From assembly GCA_016192035.1 (NCBI GenBank), contig JACPUW010000004.1, positions 78,213 through 142,212 on the forward strand: 64,000 bases of DNA, in the 5' to 3' direction. This DNA comes from Bacteroidota bacterium (GTDB lineage Bacteria > Bacteroidota > Bacteroidia > CAILMK01 > JACPUW01). Shown here piece by piece: positions 53,295 through 63,476 of the stretch. The position numbers and the translations under genes are program-made. The notes beneath the pieces are model-generated. The model saw only the letters and a program-made list of their open reading frames with translations, had not been told where the DNA came from and searched no databases. The first letter of the stretch is position 1. Each line of letters starts with the position of its first letter.

Positions 53295-56200
53295 TGTTCA
53301 CCCACAAAAAATCATTGCTCTTGGTCTCTTGCCTGTTTGCCCTCTGCCGGGTAAATGGGCAAGAGATCCATAAGCTGTGGGACTTTGCCGTATGGAGCGA
53401 AAAAGAGCAGTTTTTTATTCAGTATATCGTTCCAATACATAATGATACCTTACTCGCCATTGCCACTTTTATTGGAAATGACACTGTTTATACGCGCAGG
53501 GATACCTCAATCATAAGCTCTTCCTATGGTTCGTTTGACATTGCTTTGATTTGGCTGAGCCCCAACGGAAAGATTTACAGACAAACAGTATATGGAGGGG
53601 ATGATATTGATCTTATCTGTGATATGTTCACCGATAAAGCTGGTTATTGGATGTTAATAGAAAGTCGTTCAAGCACATCTTCTGGAAATATCCCTTTTAC
53701 TAATGCGGATAGCAGTGGGTCCAAACCCTATCAACTTATGCTCCTAAGGCTCAATCTTAGTGGCAAATTGGTGAAAACAAAAATTTTTAACAATGGCGGA
53801 GTAGGTTCCAGAGGTTACTATATGGAGAATACAGATCTTGGATTCATTATAGCCGAAAGGTTAACACTTTACTATAAGTTTACGTCTAAACAAATTAATC
53901 AAATCTTTTACTATAACACTACATTTGATTCGATACTTTGGCAAACGAAGACATCATTCAAAATGAATTACTTACGGCTTTCAAATATAGATAGCACAAT
54001 AGTGCTTGGACAAGACTTGCGAAAATGGAAAACCTATAGGGAAACATCAGGTAAATTATTGCTAGATACCATTTATGGTAGTCCAAATAGTAATCTTGGT
54101 TATCCCCATTCTTTGCCCAAATTAAAAAGTATTATCCATTTTACCGTTTCAAATTTCAATAAAAACGGCATAAAAACAGAGGACAGCAAAGGTCTTTATG
54201 ATTTGTGGCTTGTTAATATTGATGGGGACGGTAAGGTGTTATGGGATAGAACACTTGGAGGTAATTTTGATGACGGGCTTATGTTTGGAAAAGTTGTTGG
54301 TTTGTTAAATTTACAAAAACGAATTACCCTAATTGAAACAGACAATAGAAATATATTACTTGTATCAAGTTCAAAATCAAACAAAAGCGGCGACAAATCT
54401 GAGAACCGCAGGGGCGGCTATGACTATTGGCTCCTGCTCCTGGATTCATCCGGCCAATTGCTCGCAGACAAAACTTTCGGTTCTAACGAAGATGATTTTC
54501 CCCTCGGCCTTATTCAGTACGGGCCCAACCGCTACCTCACCTGGGGATACAGCAGTGGCAGCAAGGGATTTGACCGCACCGACACCTTATCCAACAGCAT
54601 AGGCGACAACTGGTTGGTAGGCTTTTGCATAGCCCCTCCCAGTGAACTCAACACGGCCGATACCTCCCTGTGCCAGGGCGACAGCATCCTGCTTATGGCC
54701 AGCCCAGGCTACCGGTACAAGTGGAGCACCGGCGACACCACCGCACAGGTCTGGGTGTCAAAAACCGACTCCTACCACGTGGCCATTTATGGCGAAAACG
54801 GCTGCAATACCCTGTCGGATACCGCCTTTGTACAGTTTGCGCCCTATCCGTCCGCCCATATTTCCACCCACACCGACACCAATGTCTTTTGCCAGGGCGA
54901 CAGCATCCAACTCATATGCCCCACCGGTTTTTTGGCCTATGCCTGGAGCAACGGCGACACCACCCCCTACTCCTGGGCTTCAAAACCCGGCATGTATTAC
55001 CTTGACCTGGTTTCTTTTCCCCGTTGCACGGCCAGGGCTGACAGCATGGAGATTTACGAAACCACGCCGCCCACCGCCGGGTTTTCCATACTCCCCGCCA
55101 AATATCTATGCGACAGCGCACTGGCAACCCTGGCCGACGGCAGCAAACATGCCCTTACCTCCCTTACCAAATGGTATTTTGGAGGCGCGGCATCCCTTTC
55201 CAATCCCACACAAGCCTACTATAAAAAAAACGGCAACTATGCGGTAAGCCAATTGGTGAGCAATGGCGTATGCGCCGACAGTGCCTTTGACACCCTAACC
55301 ATAGCCTTTGCGACTACCCAGGCCGCGCTCATCCAAATGGCCGATACGGGGGGATGTGCGCCCGACACCGTCACTTTTGCCCTGCCCGACACGTCCATCG
55401 TGGATTCGGTTTGGCTCCTTATAGGCCCAGATACCCTCAGGGCCACGGGCAACTACACCCATGTTTTTGCCAACGAAGGCAACTACCGAATTGTCTTAAA
55501 GGTATCTAGCACCAATGGCTGCACCAGCTTGGATAGTACCGGTTACCGCCTTTACCCACAGCCTGGGGCGGCCTTTGCCCTGCTCGACAGCACCGCCCTC
55601 TGTGGCGAAAAACGCTATGCCTTTCTCAACCTATCCCTGCCCAGATGGCCTGCTACCGCTGCCTCCAAATTCACCTGGACAACAAACGACAGCCTTATTT
55701 CCAATACATTACCCATTGAAGACACCCTACATGTCTCGACAAATAGGGCAAACAAACTCAGGATAAGCCTGATGCAACAGATAGGCCATTGCCTTGATAG
55801 CCATTCCATGCAGCTCTGGCCCCTCATTGCCCCTGCTCCAGTGGCAGCTGCCATGGTGCAAAACACCCGGTTTTGCGCGCCCGATACCCTTTGGTTGCTC
55901 AACCAAAGCACCCATGCCGACAGTGCTGTCTGGCTCATAAACCGACAACCCATGGACCTTTCGGGCAGCCGCACAGGCGTGTATATCGATTCGGCATCCT
56001 TCCTTTCCGTGCAATTGCGCGCCTTTTCCCTTTCGGGCTGCGCCGACAGCCTGTCCCTGCCATTGCAGGCGGAGGCACTGGCCAAGCCCAAGGCCTATTT
56101 TACTCACAGTCAATCAGGCACCTGCCCGCCGTTTCAAGTGGCCATTGATAGCATAAGGCCCCACATACCGGGCACGGCATTGGGGTGGGCGCTCAACGCT

Positions 56201-57622
56201 TTGGATACTTTTATCGGCCAATCGGCCCCCTTTAGTTTTGCTATCCAATCATTTACCCAAACCTGGATGCCCCTACGCCTGGTAGCCAACAATGGCCATT
56301 GTTCTGATACTTTCACCCGGATCATGGAATCCCGGCCACTCCCTGTGGCCGGTATAGGGCACACCGACACCGCCTTTTGCGTGCCACACCGCCTAGAGCT
56401 GATAAGCCGCAGCCTGGGCGCCGACAGCCTGGGCTGGATAGGCCTGGGCGCACAGGCCATGCACAGCGATACCATTGTTTACCAAATAGTTGACCCCGGA
56501 ACCTATAACCCAAGTTTGGTGGCCATTACCAAGCACGGTTGCCGCGACACGGCCTTCCTAGCCCTAAGGGCATACCCACAGCCCGATGCCTCGTTTTCTT
56601 TCGCCCCACGCCATGGCTGCTCCCCTTTTGAAATACAGGCCTGGCCAACCAAGGCACGCCTACCGGGATTTGGATACCGTTGGCTGTACAATGGGGATAC
56701 CTCGTTTACCTACCCAGATTCCTTTTCCTTTACCGCCGAAAAAACACATCCGTACACCACTGGCCACACCCTGCAACTGGTGGTTTACAATGCCCACTGC
56801 AGCGATTCTTCTCAAATGAAACACATCGGTTTTATGGGGTTTTCCGATTCGGCCACCACCGTATTGCGCCATGCCTCCGTGCGCGATTCGGCGGTGGCCC
56901 TGGCTTGGCGCCCGCTGCCCGCCGCCCGGGGCTACCTTATAGAGCGCGCCGAGGGAAGCATTTGGCAGGCCATTGGCACGGTGCACGATACATCATTTAC
57001 CGATTACGGGGCTGCTGCCAATGACCCACGCCGGTATAGGGTGCGCGCCCAAGACTCTTGCCAGGCGCTGGCCCTGCCGGGCAATTGGGCAAGGCCCATG
57101 GCGCTTACGGCCAGCCTCCGGTTCCCCGGGCCCACACTGTCACTTGAATGGCAAGCCTACCGCACCTGGCCCGGCGGGGTGGGCTCCTACTCGGTGCAGC
57201 AATGGAACGGCCACAGGTTCACCACCCTAATGCGCACGGCTTCGGAAGGCGTTTCCCTGTCCACCACGGAGCCCCTTCCACTGGACTACTGGATATTCCG
57301 GGTGGTGGCTTATGCGCACGGCGGGCCTGACTCCAGCGCCTCCTGGCCTGCTATGGTCTTGCCCAGCGGAAACCCTTACATCCCCAACGCATTTAGCCCC
57401 AACCACGACGGGACCAACGACTTGTTCGCCGTACGCCTTCACGGGCAGGAACCCTATGAAATCATGATATTTAACCGCTGGGGCAACCTGATTTTTACCG
57501 GCGACGAAAGCCATTTCTGGGACGGCACCTACCAGGGCAAGCCCCTGGCCTTGGGCGATTATTGGTTCCTTATGGCCACCGCGCAACATCAATTGACCGG
57601 CATCATCACTTTAATAAAATAA
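53294..57622 (+). CDS. Mosaic T9SS surface protein with type B sorting domain
   Basis: A 1442-residue secreted protein. Signal peptide at 1-22 (SLLLVSCLFALCRVNG). Residues ~25-445 form propeller-like repeats of the kind DYWLLLLDSSGQLLADKTFGSNEDD. Then Cys-containing Ig-like modules (LCQGDSILLMASPGYRYKWSTGDTT…), PKD-like segments (TKWYFGGAASLSNPTQAYYKKNGNY), a fibronectin-III-like region (~1190-1350) and a type B sorting domain (IPNAFSPNHDGTNDLF … IFNRWGNLIF … GDYWFLM). The first ~1.1 kb of the gene is strongly AT-rich (15 G/C in the 60 bases 53881-53940) while the rest is GC-rich (37 in 54721-54780); the change falls near 54400, inside the propeller region. Confidence 0.88.
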   Translation: MFTHKKSLLLVSCLFALCRVNGQEIHKLWDFAVWSEKEQFFIQYIVPIHNDTLLAIATFIGNDTVYTRRDTSIISSSYGSFDIALIWLSPNGKIYRQTVYGGDDIDLICDMFTDKAGYWMLIESRSSTSSGNIPFTNADSSGSKPYQLMLLRLNLSGKLVKTKIFNNGGVGSRGYYMENTDLGFIIAERLTLYYKFTSKQINQIFYYNTTFDSILWQTKTSFKMNYLRLSNIDSTIVLGQDLRKWKTYRETSGKLLLDTIYGSPNSNLGYPHSLPKLKSIIHFTVSNFNKNGIKTEDSKGLYDLWLVNIDGDGKVLWDRTLGGNFDDGLMFGKVVGLLNLQKRITLIETDNRNILLVSSSKSNKSGDKSENRRGGYDYWLLLLDSSGQLLADKTFGSNEDDFPLGLIQYGPNRYLTWGYSSGSKGFDRTDTLSNSIGDNWLVGFCIAPPSELNTADTSLCQGDSILLMASPGYRYKWSTGDTTAQVWVSKTDSYHVAIYGENGCNTLSDTAFVQFAPYPSAHISTHTDTNVFCQGDSIQLICPTGFLAYAWSNGDTTPYSWASKPGMYYLDLVSFPRCTARADSMEIYETTPPTAGFSILPAKYLCDSALATLADGSKHALTSLTKWYFGGAASLSNPTQAYYKKNGNYAVSQLVSNGVCADSAFDTLTIAFATTQAALIQMADTGGCAPDTVTFALPDTSIVDSVWLLIGPDTLRATGNYTHVFANEGNYRIVLKVSSTNGCTSLDSTGYRLYPQPGAAFALLDSTALCGEKRYAFLNLSLPRWPATAASKFTWTTNDSLISNTLPIEDTLHVSTNRANKLRISLMQQIGHCLDSHSMQLWPLIAPAPVAAAMVQNTRFCAPDTLWLLNQSTHADSAVWLINRQPMDLSGSRTGVYIDSASFLSVQLRAFSLSGCADSLSLPLQAEALAKPKAYFTHSQSGTCPPFQVAIDSIRPHIPGTALGWALNALDTFIGQSAPFSFAIQSFTQTWMPLRLVANNGHCSDTFTRIMESRPLPVAGIGHTDTAFCVPHRLELISRSLGADSLGWIGLGAQAMHSDTIVYQIVDPGTYNPSLVAITKHGCRDTAFLALRAYPQPDASFSFAPRHGCSPFEIQAWPTKARLPGFGYRWLYNGDTSFTYPDSFSFTAEKTHPYTTGHTLQLVVYNAHCSDSSQMKHIGFMGFSDSATTVLRHASVRDSAVALAWRPLPAARGYLIERAEGSIWQAIGTVHDTSFTDYGAAANDPRRYRVRAQDSCQALALPGNWARPMALTASLRFPGPTLSLEWQAYRTWPGGVGSYSVQQWNGHRFTTLMRTASEGVSLSTTEPLPLDYWIFRVVAYAHGGPDSSASWPAMVLPSGNPYIPNAFSPNHDGTNDLFAVRLHGQEPYEIMIFNRWGNLIFTGDESHFWDGTYQGKPLALGDYWFLMATAQHQLTGIITLIK

Positions 57623-57637
57623 GTAAAAAACTGCGCC

Positions 57638-60600
57638 ATGAACCACTCCCTTCGCTTTGTTATCCTATTGGCCGCCTGTGCTTTCCTGGCCCCGGCCCAT
57701 AACCCCGTCTTGGCCGTCAACGCCGTGCGCGGCGCCGAACTGAGCTACCAGGCCCTGGGCGGGCGCAAATACCTGGTTACCCTCAAAATGTATAATTTCT
57801 GTTCGGACCAAACGGTGCCGACCTCCTATGACGTGGTTGAAAAATCGGCCTGCGGCACCAAGGGCCATACCCTTGTACTCAGGTCCAGCCGCCTTATTTC
57901 ACAAACCTGCCCCGGTGCCTGCCACTATTGCAAGCCCGGCACCTGCAAAAACATCACCCTGCAGGAACATGTATATACCGGCACCGCCGTGTTGCTCAAC
58001 AATTCCTGCTGTGAGCGGCGCATCTTTATCAAGTTCAAAATGGGTAGGGTCACGGGAACAATTGACAAAGACCTGTACATAGACTGCATGGTGAACACCT
58101 GCCTGGCCCGGCCCAACAATTCGGCCCGGTTCAACCTGCCGCCCATGGTTGTGCTGAAGCCAAAAAAATCCCACCTGGTTTCATTCGGCGCCTTTGACCC
58201 CGATGCCGACACCCTGGCCTATGCATTGAAAGCTTCCCTGGAAGACAGCAACAAGGTGTTTTCCTACAATACCAAGTGGAAACTGAACGCCGCCACCGGC
58301 GTTTGTGGCCTCCCCTATGCCAAATATTGGGGTTGGCTCAAGTTACAGGTATCTGACATAAGGGATGGCCAAGTGGTGGGGTATGCCACCAGGGAAGTGG
58401 AATACTACGGCATAGGCACCAATGCCAAAAATACCATACCCTGGGTCACCGGCATAGATAGCTCCACCTCATTCAAAGCCGATTTCTGCGTGGGCGCGCA
58501 AAACTGCTTTACCCTATATGCCAATGATTCAAACGCCAACGATTCGGTTTCGCTCCTGTGCGGGGACTCTATCCCGGGATTGCAATTCTTGACAAGCCCC
58601 TACCAAAAGGAAAGCGCAGTGGTGTGCTGGAAACCCAGCCCGTCCGATACCATAAACCACACCTACCACTTGACGGTGAGGGCCCTGGACAATGCCTGTA
58701 CCCAAAGGGCCTACAGTGACGCTGCCTATGTCTTGCACCTATACCACGCCACCCTGCGCCCCACCTATTCCATAGATTCCTGCGGCACGGTGAGCTTTTA
58801 CCCCAGGCTGCGGGTAGCCGCCGGCGACCCCAAAAAGATAGGGATACGCTGGTACGGCGACGATGGGCTAAAGTCTGATAAGGCACTCACCACCAAACGC
58901 TATTCGGCCAGCGGCAAACACACCTTCTATGTAGAGGCCTACCACAAGGTAACCGGCTGCATCATGGCCCTGGATTCGGGGGTGGTTGACCTGCGCCACA
59001 CCGTGTGGGTGGGCCTGCCCGCCGATACCACCGTGTGCAAAAACAACCCCGTGCGGCTGGCAGCCCACAAGGCCAGGGGATTTGGAAGCCTGTCTTTCAA
59101 ATGGAGCAAGGGGTCATCCACCGCCGATACCCTGCTCACCTCATTTTCACAGGCCGAAAGCGTGACCGTGGTAGTGACTGACCAAATAGGCTGTGCCGCC
59201 AGTGCCACGGCGCAAGTCTCCGTTTTCGCCAGCCCCACCTTTGGCCCCCTGGCCGATTCGCTTGTTTGCCCCCTGGCCGATACCCTATACCTGCAAACCA
59301 CGCCAACCGGGGGCGCCTGGAGCGGCCATTTGGTGACCGGGGCCATGTACCTGCCCACCCCACTGCAGGCCAATAGCATACAGCAAGTGACTTACCACTA
59401 CACCGATAGCCACGCCTGCACCACCGCGCAACCCTACCAGGTACAGGTATATACCCTGCCCCAAGCCCATGCAGGCCCCGACCTGGCCACCTGCCAAACA
59501 AGGGGCCAAATAGCACTTGCGGCCACTACCAGGGGCCTTTGGCTACCCGCCCATGGCCTTATTGACAGCACCTTGCACACCGACTCCTTTGCCCCGGGCA
59601 AATACCTGTTTGTATATAAAAACACCTCTGCACTGGGCTGCACCAACACCGATACCCTGGCAGTGACCATTTATGCCGGCCCCACCGTTTCCATTGCCAT
59701 GGCCGATAGCGCCTGCGCAGGCAACAGCCTTATACTACAGGCTGTTCCGGCAGGCGGACAATGGCTTGTGAACCAATTATCCCACCTGGGGACGAGTTAC
59801 TTTATCGAACCTAAGGCCAGCGGGCCGCTGCACCTTTTCTACCGCTATGCCGACAGCCTGGGCTGCCGCGATTCGGCGGCGCAAACGGTTCAGGTGTTGG
59901 CCGCACCGGGCGCAGCCATTGTCACCAGCGATACAGGCCTGTGCATCAATGCAAAACGCCTTGCACTAAGGGCAGGGCCCCTGGGCGGCGCCTGGCTTGG
60001 CAAGGGCCTGCTGCTTGACGGGACAAGGTCGTGGTTCTACCCTGAAAAGGCCGATACGGGACGCCACCTGCTGCTATGGGCAATTACCGGCCCCAATGGC
60101 TGCCAGGGCCGCGACACCCTCAGCATAGAGGTATGGCCTCAGCCCGAGGCCGGTTTCACCTACCGGGCCAAGAATTTTCAATGGCCCATTACCATGGCCT
60201 TTGCCGACGGGTCAACAGGCCGCCCTACTACCTGGCATTGGCAGTTTACGGCTGCCCCAGGTGATACATCCAAGCGCCGCAACCCCAATTTTACCTTTGC
60301 CAAAGACCACGGCCAACGGGTGGCACTATATGTGGGAAACCGACATGGATGCGCAGACACGGCCACACAAAAATTGGACTTTGAAACGGTGGTGGGCCAG
60401 TCCCCATTTACGCAAGGGCACATGGCCGGATATGAAATATGGCAACAGGCCGGCAGCCTCTATGTGGGCCCAAAGGGACAAACGGCAACCGTGCATGCCC
60501 AATTGTTTACCGTGCAGGGCAAGTGGCTGGCCGCTGCCCATGCCACCCCAAATGGCACCGCTCAATTTGATGTAAGCCACTTGCCAAAAGGCATTTATCT

Positions 60601-60655
60601 GCTTAGGCTACACAGGGACGGTGTCTTTGAAACCGCCACGGTACTTATCAAATAG
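57638..60655 (+). CDS. Cys-rich T9SS surface protein (type A sorting domain)
   Basis: A 1005-residue secreted protein. Signal peptide at 1-27. The N-terminal ~360 residues (AELSYQALGGRKYLVTLKMYNFCSD … CGTKGHTLVL … CPGACHYCKPGTCKN … NNSCCERRIFIKF) hold many cysteines and include the opening motif found in large Bacteroidota PKD/gliding-type adhesins. Then four or more ~80-residue Ig-like modules (ADTTVCKNNPVRLAA…), one PKD domain (TTWHWQFTAAPGDTSKRRNPNFTF) and a type A sorting domain (FTVQGKWLAAAH … LPKGIYLLRLHRDG). Starts 15 bp after the mosaic gene, so the two are probably co-transcribed. Inferred adhesin. Confidence 0.88.
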   Translation: MNHSLRFVILLAACAFLAPAHNPVLAVNAVRGAELSYQALGGRKYLVTLKMYNFCSDQTVPTSYDVVEKSACGTKGHTLVLRSSRLISQTCPGACHYCKPGTCKNITLQEHVYTGTAVLLNNSCCERRIFIKFKMGRVTGTIDKDLYIDCMVNTCLARPNNSARFNLPPMVVLKPKKSHLVSFGAFDPDADTLAYALKASLEDSNKVFSYNTKWKLNAATGVCGLPYAKYWGWLKLQVSDIRDGQVVGYATREVEYYGIGTNAKNTIPWVTGIDSSTSFKADFCVGAQNCFTLYANDSNANDSVSLLCGDSIPGLQFLTSPYQKESAVVCWKPSPSDTINHTYHLTVRALDNACTQRAYSDAAYVLHLYHATLRPTYSIDSCGTVSFYPRLRVAAGDPKKIGIRWYGDDGLKSDKALTTKRYSASGKHTFYVEAYHKVTGCIMALDSGVVDLRHTVWVGLPADTTVCKNNPVRLAAHKARGFGSLSFKWSKGSSTADTLLTSFSQAESVTVVVTDQIGCAASATAQVSVFASPTFGPLADSLVCPLADTLYLQTTPTGGAWSGHLVTGAMYLPTPLQANSIQQVTYHYTDSHACTTAQPYQVQVYTLPQAHAGPDLATCQTRGQIALAATTRGLWLPAHGLIDSTLHTDSFAPGKYLFVYKNTSALGCTNTDTLAVTIYAGPTVSIAMADSACAGNSLILQAVPAGGQWLVNQLSHLGTSYFIEPKASGPLHLFYRYADSLGCRDSAAQTVQVLAAPGAAIVTSDTGLCINAKRLALRAGPLGGAWLGKGLLLDGTRSWFYPEKADTGRHLLLWAITGPNGCQGRDTLSIEVWPQPEAGFTYRAKNFQWPITMAFADGSTGRPTTWHWQFTAAPGDTSKRRNPNFTFAKDHGQRVALYVGNRHGCADTATQKLDFETVVGQSPFTQGHMAGYEIWQQAGSLYVGPKGQTATVHAQLFTVQGKWLAAAHATPNGTAQFDVSHLPKGIYLLRLHRDGVFETATVLIK

Positions 60656-60715
60656 GCATCCATAGGCCCCAGTGTTGGTGCGCCACCGGCCCTATGGTTT
60701 TGGAAACAAACACAC

Positions 60716-60768
60716 CCTACACCCATTGGGGTTATGGGTGCTCAAATTCCACTTCAAGGGTTTGGCAC
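60716..60768. repeat. 53-bp interspersed repeat, copy B
   Basis: One mismatch in 53 to copy A at 50933-50985. Followed, as at the first locus, by an ATGGATATTCCACCC-type repeat downstream, so the two elements travel together. Confidence 0.85.
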
Positions 60769-60871
60769 AAAACCCAAGACCCGGGCTTAAATCTAGGTCA
60801 GATGATCGGTTGTATCGTGTTGATTGTGTTATGGATATTCCACCCATTGCGGGGTTTGGGGCATAGGCGGG

Positions 60872-60998
60872 CCCTGAACCACGGGCTGGGCCCCTGGCTA
60901 TAATCATGACACCCCTAACGGGGTTTTGGGAACGAAAGGCGCGCCATGTACCACGGGCGGTGCCCGTGGCTATAATCATGACACCCCTGCGGGGTTGT
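60872..60998. repeat. Two tandem hairpin repeat units
   Basis: Units 60872-60927 and 60949-60998 share ACCACGGGC…GGCTATAATCATGACACCCCT…CGGGGTT. Each contains two small hairpins (ACGGGC/GCCCGT type and ACCCC/GGGGT type). REP-like intergenic elements; no transposase nearby. Confidence 0.75.
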
Positions 60999-61082
60999 TT
61001 GTAACAGATTAACAATGGGTTGCGGCGGTGGCTATGAAGATGCCGCCATTTGGGCAAGAAGTTCCCGCCAAATCTAGGTTTG

Positions 61083-62222
61083 CTACCTGATCATCACCAA
61101 TTTGCCTCGGCTTATTTCGGTATTGGCGTTGACAAATCGGTAGTGGTACACCCCTTCGGCACGCTGGCCCAGGTCTATTTTTATCTGGCCTGCGCTGCCC
61201 CTTGCCTGTATGGTGCGTATTACCCTGCCGGTAAGGTCAGTGATTTCCACATAGGCCCCATCGTTTTGGCCTATTTCATATTCCAGCATGGCATAGTGGG
61301 CAAAAGGGTTGGGCCATACCCAAATTTGTTCTGGCTGGTGTATCGAGGCAACCCTGTTGGGCACCGGGGGTTTGGGCATTACGGTGCCAAGCATATCAAA
61401 CTCGCAGTCTTTGCAACTACTCTGTGTGCCACAGGCATTGGCAAACGTGGCGCACACGTTGTATATGCCGTTGGGCACGTTGGGGAACACATAGGTAAAA
61501 TCAACGGAATTGCCACTGTAAGTGCCGGTGCCATCATCGAAATCCCAAACTATGTCGGTGTAGTCTATGGGGGTGTGGAACACCGTGAACGAGGCACTGA
61601 ACGGGCTGCCGCCTGGGTTGATGGCAAAGGTGATGGAGTCCAGCGAATCCCTGTACAGCACCACGTCGTCCAGGCCCACCAGGTTGCCGTTTTGATATAC
61701 CGAGAGCAGGAGGGTATTCACCTCGTTGGGCGCAAAGGCATAGGGCTGGGCAATGCCGGGGTTTGACACCAGGCCTGCCGGGCTCCACAGGTAGTCATAT
61801 CCCGATACCGCCGCTGTGCCCACCTGTATGGAGTCGTCAAAACAAATGGTGGTGTCGCGGGTGGCGTTGGCCACCGTGTTTACATAGACCAGCACGGTAT
61901 CGTAATTGGTGCAGCCATCGGCATCGGTAGCACTCAGGACATAAGAAGCGGTGCTTGAAGGGGTGGCCGTGGGGGCCAGTATGTTGGTGGCGCTCAGGCC
62001 AGTGGATGGGCTCCAAGCAAATGAAGCGGTGCCGGGGCCCACACTGCCGCCCAGCACGGGGTGGGGCACGGCGGGGCTGCCATAGGGCAGGTACCTGTCA
62101 GTCCCGGCCGAAACCGTTGGGCCGTCTTTTATTCTCACTATCAGTGAATCGGTGCTAATGCCACAGGGGTTATAGAGGGTGAGCAACACCCTGTACTTGC
62201 GCCCTGAATGCAAGTATGCCAT
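61083..62222 (-). pseudogene. PKD/T9SS C-terminal part, separated by frameshift from its N-terminus
   Basis: A 379-codon frame without signal peptide. Opens with the end of an Ig-like domain (AYLHSGRKYRVLLTLYNPCG), then Ig-like modules (VSAGTDRYLPYG…, DTTICFDDSIQVG…), a PKD domain (IVWDFDDGTGTYSGN) and a type A sorting domain (VWPNPFAHYAMLEY … ITDLTGRVIRTI … AEGVYHYRFVN). The ATG is internal, and the frame overlaps the 3' end of the next upstream frame by 53 bases. Removing one base from the CCC run at 62223-62225 would join the two frames. GC-rich, unlike its AT-rich upstream partner. Confidence 0.75.
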
Positions 62223-63468
62223 CCCATATTAAACCGCTATAGCTATCTTCCTGTTGAAAATAGGTCCTGTCAGGTAAGAGCATTTCACTATACCATTCAA
62301 CAATATTAGATAAATCTGGGTCATGCCATAGGCTATGGTCCATTTGTTCCGTGAACAGGGGAACAAAGTGTTCAATTGATAATGAACGGGAAGATTTCAA
62401 AATGGCAAGCACTTTCATTTGCCAGAGCCCTTCAGGGCCATATTTCTCATTCCCAGTTATTTCTGGGCGCACGTTTGTATAAGATAAGAAAAATGGAAAT
62501 AGATTTTCCAATGAATGTCTTGCGTAGTGAGGCCCCTCAGCAAATCCATGATCGGTTTCGCGTATGGTTTCATGCTTGTACAGGGTCTTCAATGTCTTCC
62601 ATGTGGCCGTGTTAAACCATCTGTCTGGATGCCAACTATCATTGTAAGAAGTAGATGAATAATCAGCCAATACTATGCTCGCCAAACCAACAGCACCGCT
62701 TAATTGCAGGGCATGATTGTCATTGCGCATAAACCCCGAAAACATTTGGGTACCTGAATAATAAATATGGCGGGTATAGCACTGTAGCAAAAATCCGCAG
62801 TCGTTCACATCGCTATCGTCTGGATAAACCGCTTTCAAATAGTCATAGGCTTGTAGAAGCATTATCAAGTTCTTTTCAATCCAGTAATGTTTGGAGTACC
62901 AGCTAGAAAACCAACCAGTCCAGTACAAGTCGTCGTTTCTGTTTTCATCCTTTTCAAGTCGTTTTATGATGGAAGTAGCCCTATTTTTTAGTGCGGCAAT
63001 ATCCGTGGTGCCTAAGGATACACCTTCATCATTAAAACCGGCCAACAACACAAATGCACAAGCCCTTGCCGTTTTGGCAGCAGTATAGTTGCTGTGCCCT
63101 TCAGATTCTTCAGGGTCGTAATATAAGTGTTCGGTGTTCTGGGCTTGGTCGTATATGTTTTTATATACAGCGCGGAATTTTGTCCATGGTTCTAGCGAGT
63201 CATCATTAAAAGCAGCACTCAACATTTCTCGTAGATTAGTTAGATTTTGAGTACTACTTTTCAAGGGATCAAACCAATTATTCTGGCCCCAGCGGTAAAA
63301 AGTGGTTACCGGATGCTGAAAATGGAGTGGATTGCCCACTATCTCAAGGTTTTTGCCCACGTTCTTCTCATTCCATTTGGCAATTTTTTCCGTTTCGCAG
63401 TTACAGTGGTGTTGTGCGCAGCATAGTATTGGCAGAAAAAGAAGTGATATTTGAAATAACTTTTTCAT
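62170..63468 (-). CDS. Secreted alpha/alpha-toroid-like protein, broken C-terminus
   Basis: A 432-residue frame with a signal peptide (LFQISLLFLPILCCAQ). Residues ~60-400 are mostly helical and recall the alpha/alpha-toroid of polysaccharide lyases (heparinase II/III, alginate and chondroitin lyases): MRNDNHALQLSGAVGLASIVLAD and ETDHGFAEGPHYARHSLENLFPFFLSY carry Asn, His and Tyr residues at the expected places. No firm family or activity can be claimed. The last ~18 residues after residue ~414 read the GC-rich neighbour in a wrong frame, so the intact product would be ~790 residues ending in PKD and sorting domains. AT-rich. Starts 8 bp after the partial gene upstream. Confidence 0.7.
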   Translation of the reverse strand: MKKLFQISLLFLPILCCAQHHCNCETEKIAKWNEKNVGKNLEIVGNPLHFQHPVTTFYRWGQNNWFDPLKSSTQNLTNLREMLSAAFNDDSLEPWTKFRAVYKNIYDQAQNTEHLYYDPEESEGHSNYTAAKTARACAFVLLAGFNDEGVSLGTTDIAALKNRATSIIKRLEKDENRNDDLYWTGWFSSWYSKHYWIEKNLIMLLQAYDYLKAVYPDDSDVNDCGFLLQCYTRHIYYSGTQMFSGFMRNDNHALQLSGAVGLASIVLADYSSTSYNDSWHPDRWFNTATWKTLKTLYKHETIRETDHGFAEGPHYARHSLENLFPFFLSYTNVRPEITGNEKYGPEGLWQMKVLAILKSSRSLSIEHFVPLFTEQMDHSLWHDPDLSNIVEWYSEMLLPDRTYFQQEDSYSGLIWDGILAFRAQVQGVAHPL

Positions 63469-63476
63469 GACTTGAT

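Larger units (their letters stand above)
60656..61082. other. Repeat-filled region between convergent genes
   Basis: No gene. It contains the second copy of the 53-bp repeat, a unit related to the ~100-bp repeats around the toxin-antitoxin pair (from about 60832), and two tandem hairpin units at 60872-60927 and 60949-60998. A short inverted repeat GGCGG/CCGCC near 61024-61047 is a possible terminator hairpin without a clear T-tract. Confidence 0.6.

Noticed and set aside
50933..60998. Repeats considered as a CRISPR array
   Set aside because: Copies are few, far apart and unequal in spacing; no cas gene in the window.
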